From positions 1 to 6,508 of the forward strand of contig JBKBQT010000071.1 in NCBI GenBank assembly GCA_046292445.1: a stretch of DNA of 6,508 bases, given 5' to 3'. The position numbers were made by a program, and so were the translations under genes. Of this stretch, positions 5,652 to 6,508 are shown piece by piece; position 1 is the stretch's first letter, and every line of letters begins with the position of its first letter. This DNA comes from CALIZF01 sp046292445 (GTDB taxonomy: Bacteria; Pseudomonadota; Alphaproteobacteria; Rhodobacterales; Rhodobacteraceae). The notes beneath the pieces were generated by a model that had not been told where the DNA came from, did not search any database, and was given only the letters and a program-made list of their open reading frames with translations.

Positions 5652-5668
5652 TCGTGAAAGCCTACAAT
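5640..5668 (+). promoter_or_regulatory. Promoter of the AAA ATPase gene
   Basis: TTGCGG (5640-5645) and TACAAT (5663-5668), 17 nt apart, are a good sigma70-type promoter: -10 matches 5 of 6, -35 matches 3 of 6 with the key TTG. A transcript would start near 5675, about 16 nt before the ATG at 5691. The -35 box overlaps the first codons of the capsid gene on the opposite strand, exactly at the putative capsid truncation point, so the cassette brought its own promoter or built it at the junction. Confidence 0.6.
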
Positions 5669-5690
5669 ATCCTGATGGCACGAGGGAGCG

Positions 5691-6508
5691 ATGAAATTCA
5701 CGAAGGTCCAGATCAAGAACTTCAAGGCGATCGAGGATACGAGCCTCGATCTCGGCGATTTCACGGTCATCGTCGGGGCCAACGGGTCCGGCAAGAGTTC
5801 GGTTCTGCAGGCCTTTCACTGGATGTTGCAGTCGGCACGAAGCCGTAAAATCGAGCCGAGGGCAGACGCGACCAAGGCACGTGTCTTGTCGGAGCGGGAT
5901 GCGACCTACATGCCGACGCCGCAGTATCGTTCAGCAGGATATGCTACCGATTACGGCAACAAGCAGGGGGCACCAGAGTTCCGGCTCCTCCTAACTGCCC
6001 GAGGACAAGATCAGAACGAGCAAACGGCAGAACTCTGGATCAGGTCGGCCCACAATGAAGGCATCTCGGTGCATGTGCCATCGGGCAATTCGATCACCGC
6101 GAAAATTCGCAGCCAGCGCGAGGTCAGCGCCTATATCCCCGGACTTGCGGGCATTCCTCTGCAGGAGGAGAGGCGTTCGCGCTTCGTCGTCAATCGTCAG
6201 GCGGCCGCGGGCGACGCGAACACTGTTCTTCGCAATGTGCTGCTTAACCTGAAGAATGCGCAGGCCGACGGAAAGGAAGGCCTTGCACGGGTTCAGGACT
6301 TCGTGTCGCAGGTCATGGGCCCGCTGATCCTTCGCGTAGAGTTCGATGACGCGCAGCATTCGACGATCATCGCCGAGTTCCAGACCGAGCCGATGCGTCA
6401 GGCCGATCCCAAGCGCTTCAAGCCGTTGGAGCTTGCCGGGATCGGCTTCCTCCAGGTCATCCAGATCTTCGCCTATCTCGTCTCCTTCCGCCCGGCGCTG
6501 CTTCTCGT
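5691..6508 (+). CDS. AAA/ABC-type ATPase of the OLD/RecF-like class (partial, runs off the right edge)
   Basis: The first 272 codons are open to the window end. The N-terminus MKFTKVQIKNFKAIEDTSLD is the standard opening of RecF/OLD/SMC-like ATPases; Walker A is GANGSGKS (29-36). The closing visible stretch, LAGIGFLQVIQIFAYL followed by hydrophobic ALLLV, is the variant signature (in place of LSGGQ) leading into Walker B, whose acidic residues (expected DEP) fall just outside. Between them lies a long, charged insert (about residues 50-235) with no motif I recognise, so a TOPRIM or HNH partner domain may lie further on. GAGGGAG (5682-5688) precedes the ATG. Codons such as CTA, CGA and GGA are more frequent than in phage neighbours. 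In prophages, such ATPases are often anti-phage defence components, which is a guess here; the partner, if any, is outside the window. Confidence 0.82.
   Translation, partial: MKFTKVQIKNFKAIEDTSLDLGDFTVIVGANGSGKSSVLQAFHWMLQSARSRKIEPRADATKARVLSERDATYMPTPQYRSAGYATDYGNKQGAPEFRLLLTARGQDQNEQTAELWIRSAHNEGISVHVPSGNSITAKIRSQREVSAYIPGLAGIPLQEERRSRFVVNRQAAAGDANTVLRNVLLNLKNAQADGKEGLARVQDFVSQVMGPLILRVEFDDAQHSTIIAEFQTEPMRQADPKRFKPLELAGIGFLQVIQIFAYLVSFRPALLL

Noticed and set aside
5028..5657. Plus-strand 209-codon frame
   Set aside because: Antisense shadow of the capsid gene; no domain is visible and the capsid frame is clearly the coding one.
5652..5819. Longer capsid frame starting at 5819 (380 residues)
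   Set aside because: The added 56 residues are the antisense of the ATPase N-terminus including its Walker A and do not resemble a capsid N-terminal arm.
1..6508. tRNA, rRNA, CRISPR array, insertion sequence or attachment site
   Set aside because: No cloverleaf-like stretch, regular spaced repeats, transposase frame or long inverted repeats were seen; the only notable repeat pair is at 3504-3546.

Overview
The window is a piece of a lambda-like (siphovirus) prophage in a high-GC alphaproteobacterium, most likely Rhodobacteraceae-like. I infer this from the GC-rich codon use and from the style of the head and tail proteins. No host marker gene is present, so the taxon is a guess.

Phage structural genes occupy the minus strand and run right to left in the order of lambda E-(FI)-FII-Z-U-V-G. 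They are the major capsid protein (gpE-like, 4677-5651), a head-tail joining protein (FII-like, 3181-3495), a DUF6441/Z-like tail completion protein (2558-3184), a tail terminator-like protein (U-like, 1013-1432), a tail tube protein (V-like, 32-988), and the first codons of the next tail gene (1-29).

Three plus-strand cassettes interrupt this operon, each at a gene junction. (1) 1501-2561, between the Z-like and U-like genes, starts with an abruptly AT-rich leader. It carries a membrane-anchored SRPBCC-fold protein and a small protein resembling the alkyltransferase-like (MGMT/ATL) DNA-binding fold with no catalytic cysteine. (2) 3496-4670, between capsid and FII-like genes where lambda FI would sit, is a type II toxin-antitoxin module: an Xre/MbcA/ParS-type antitoxin and a RES-domain NAD+-consuming toxin. 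Two 15-bp direct repeats lie in the divergent control region. (3) From about 5640 to beyond the right edge is an AAA/ABC-type ATPase of the OLD/RecF/SMC-like class, with its own promoter. It begins where the capsid gene has apparently lost its first 15-20 codons.

The cassettes look like prophage morons: accessory genes with their own promoters, opposed to the late operon, probably serving lysogen fitness or anti-phage defence. The clipped capsid gene suggests the prophage is defective or that its structural genes are decaying. The main novelty is the density of cargo (three units in 6.5 kb of normally conserved head-tail genes) and the shared control region between the toxin-antitoxin module and the head-tail gene.
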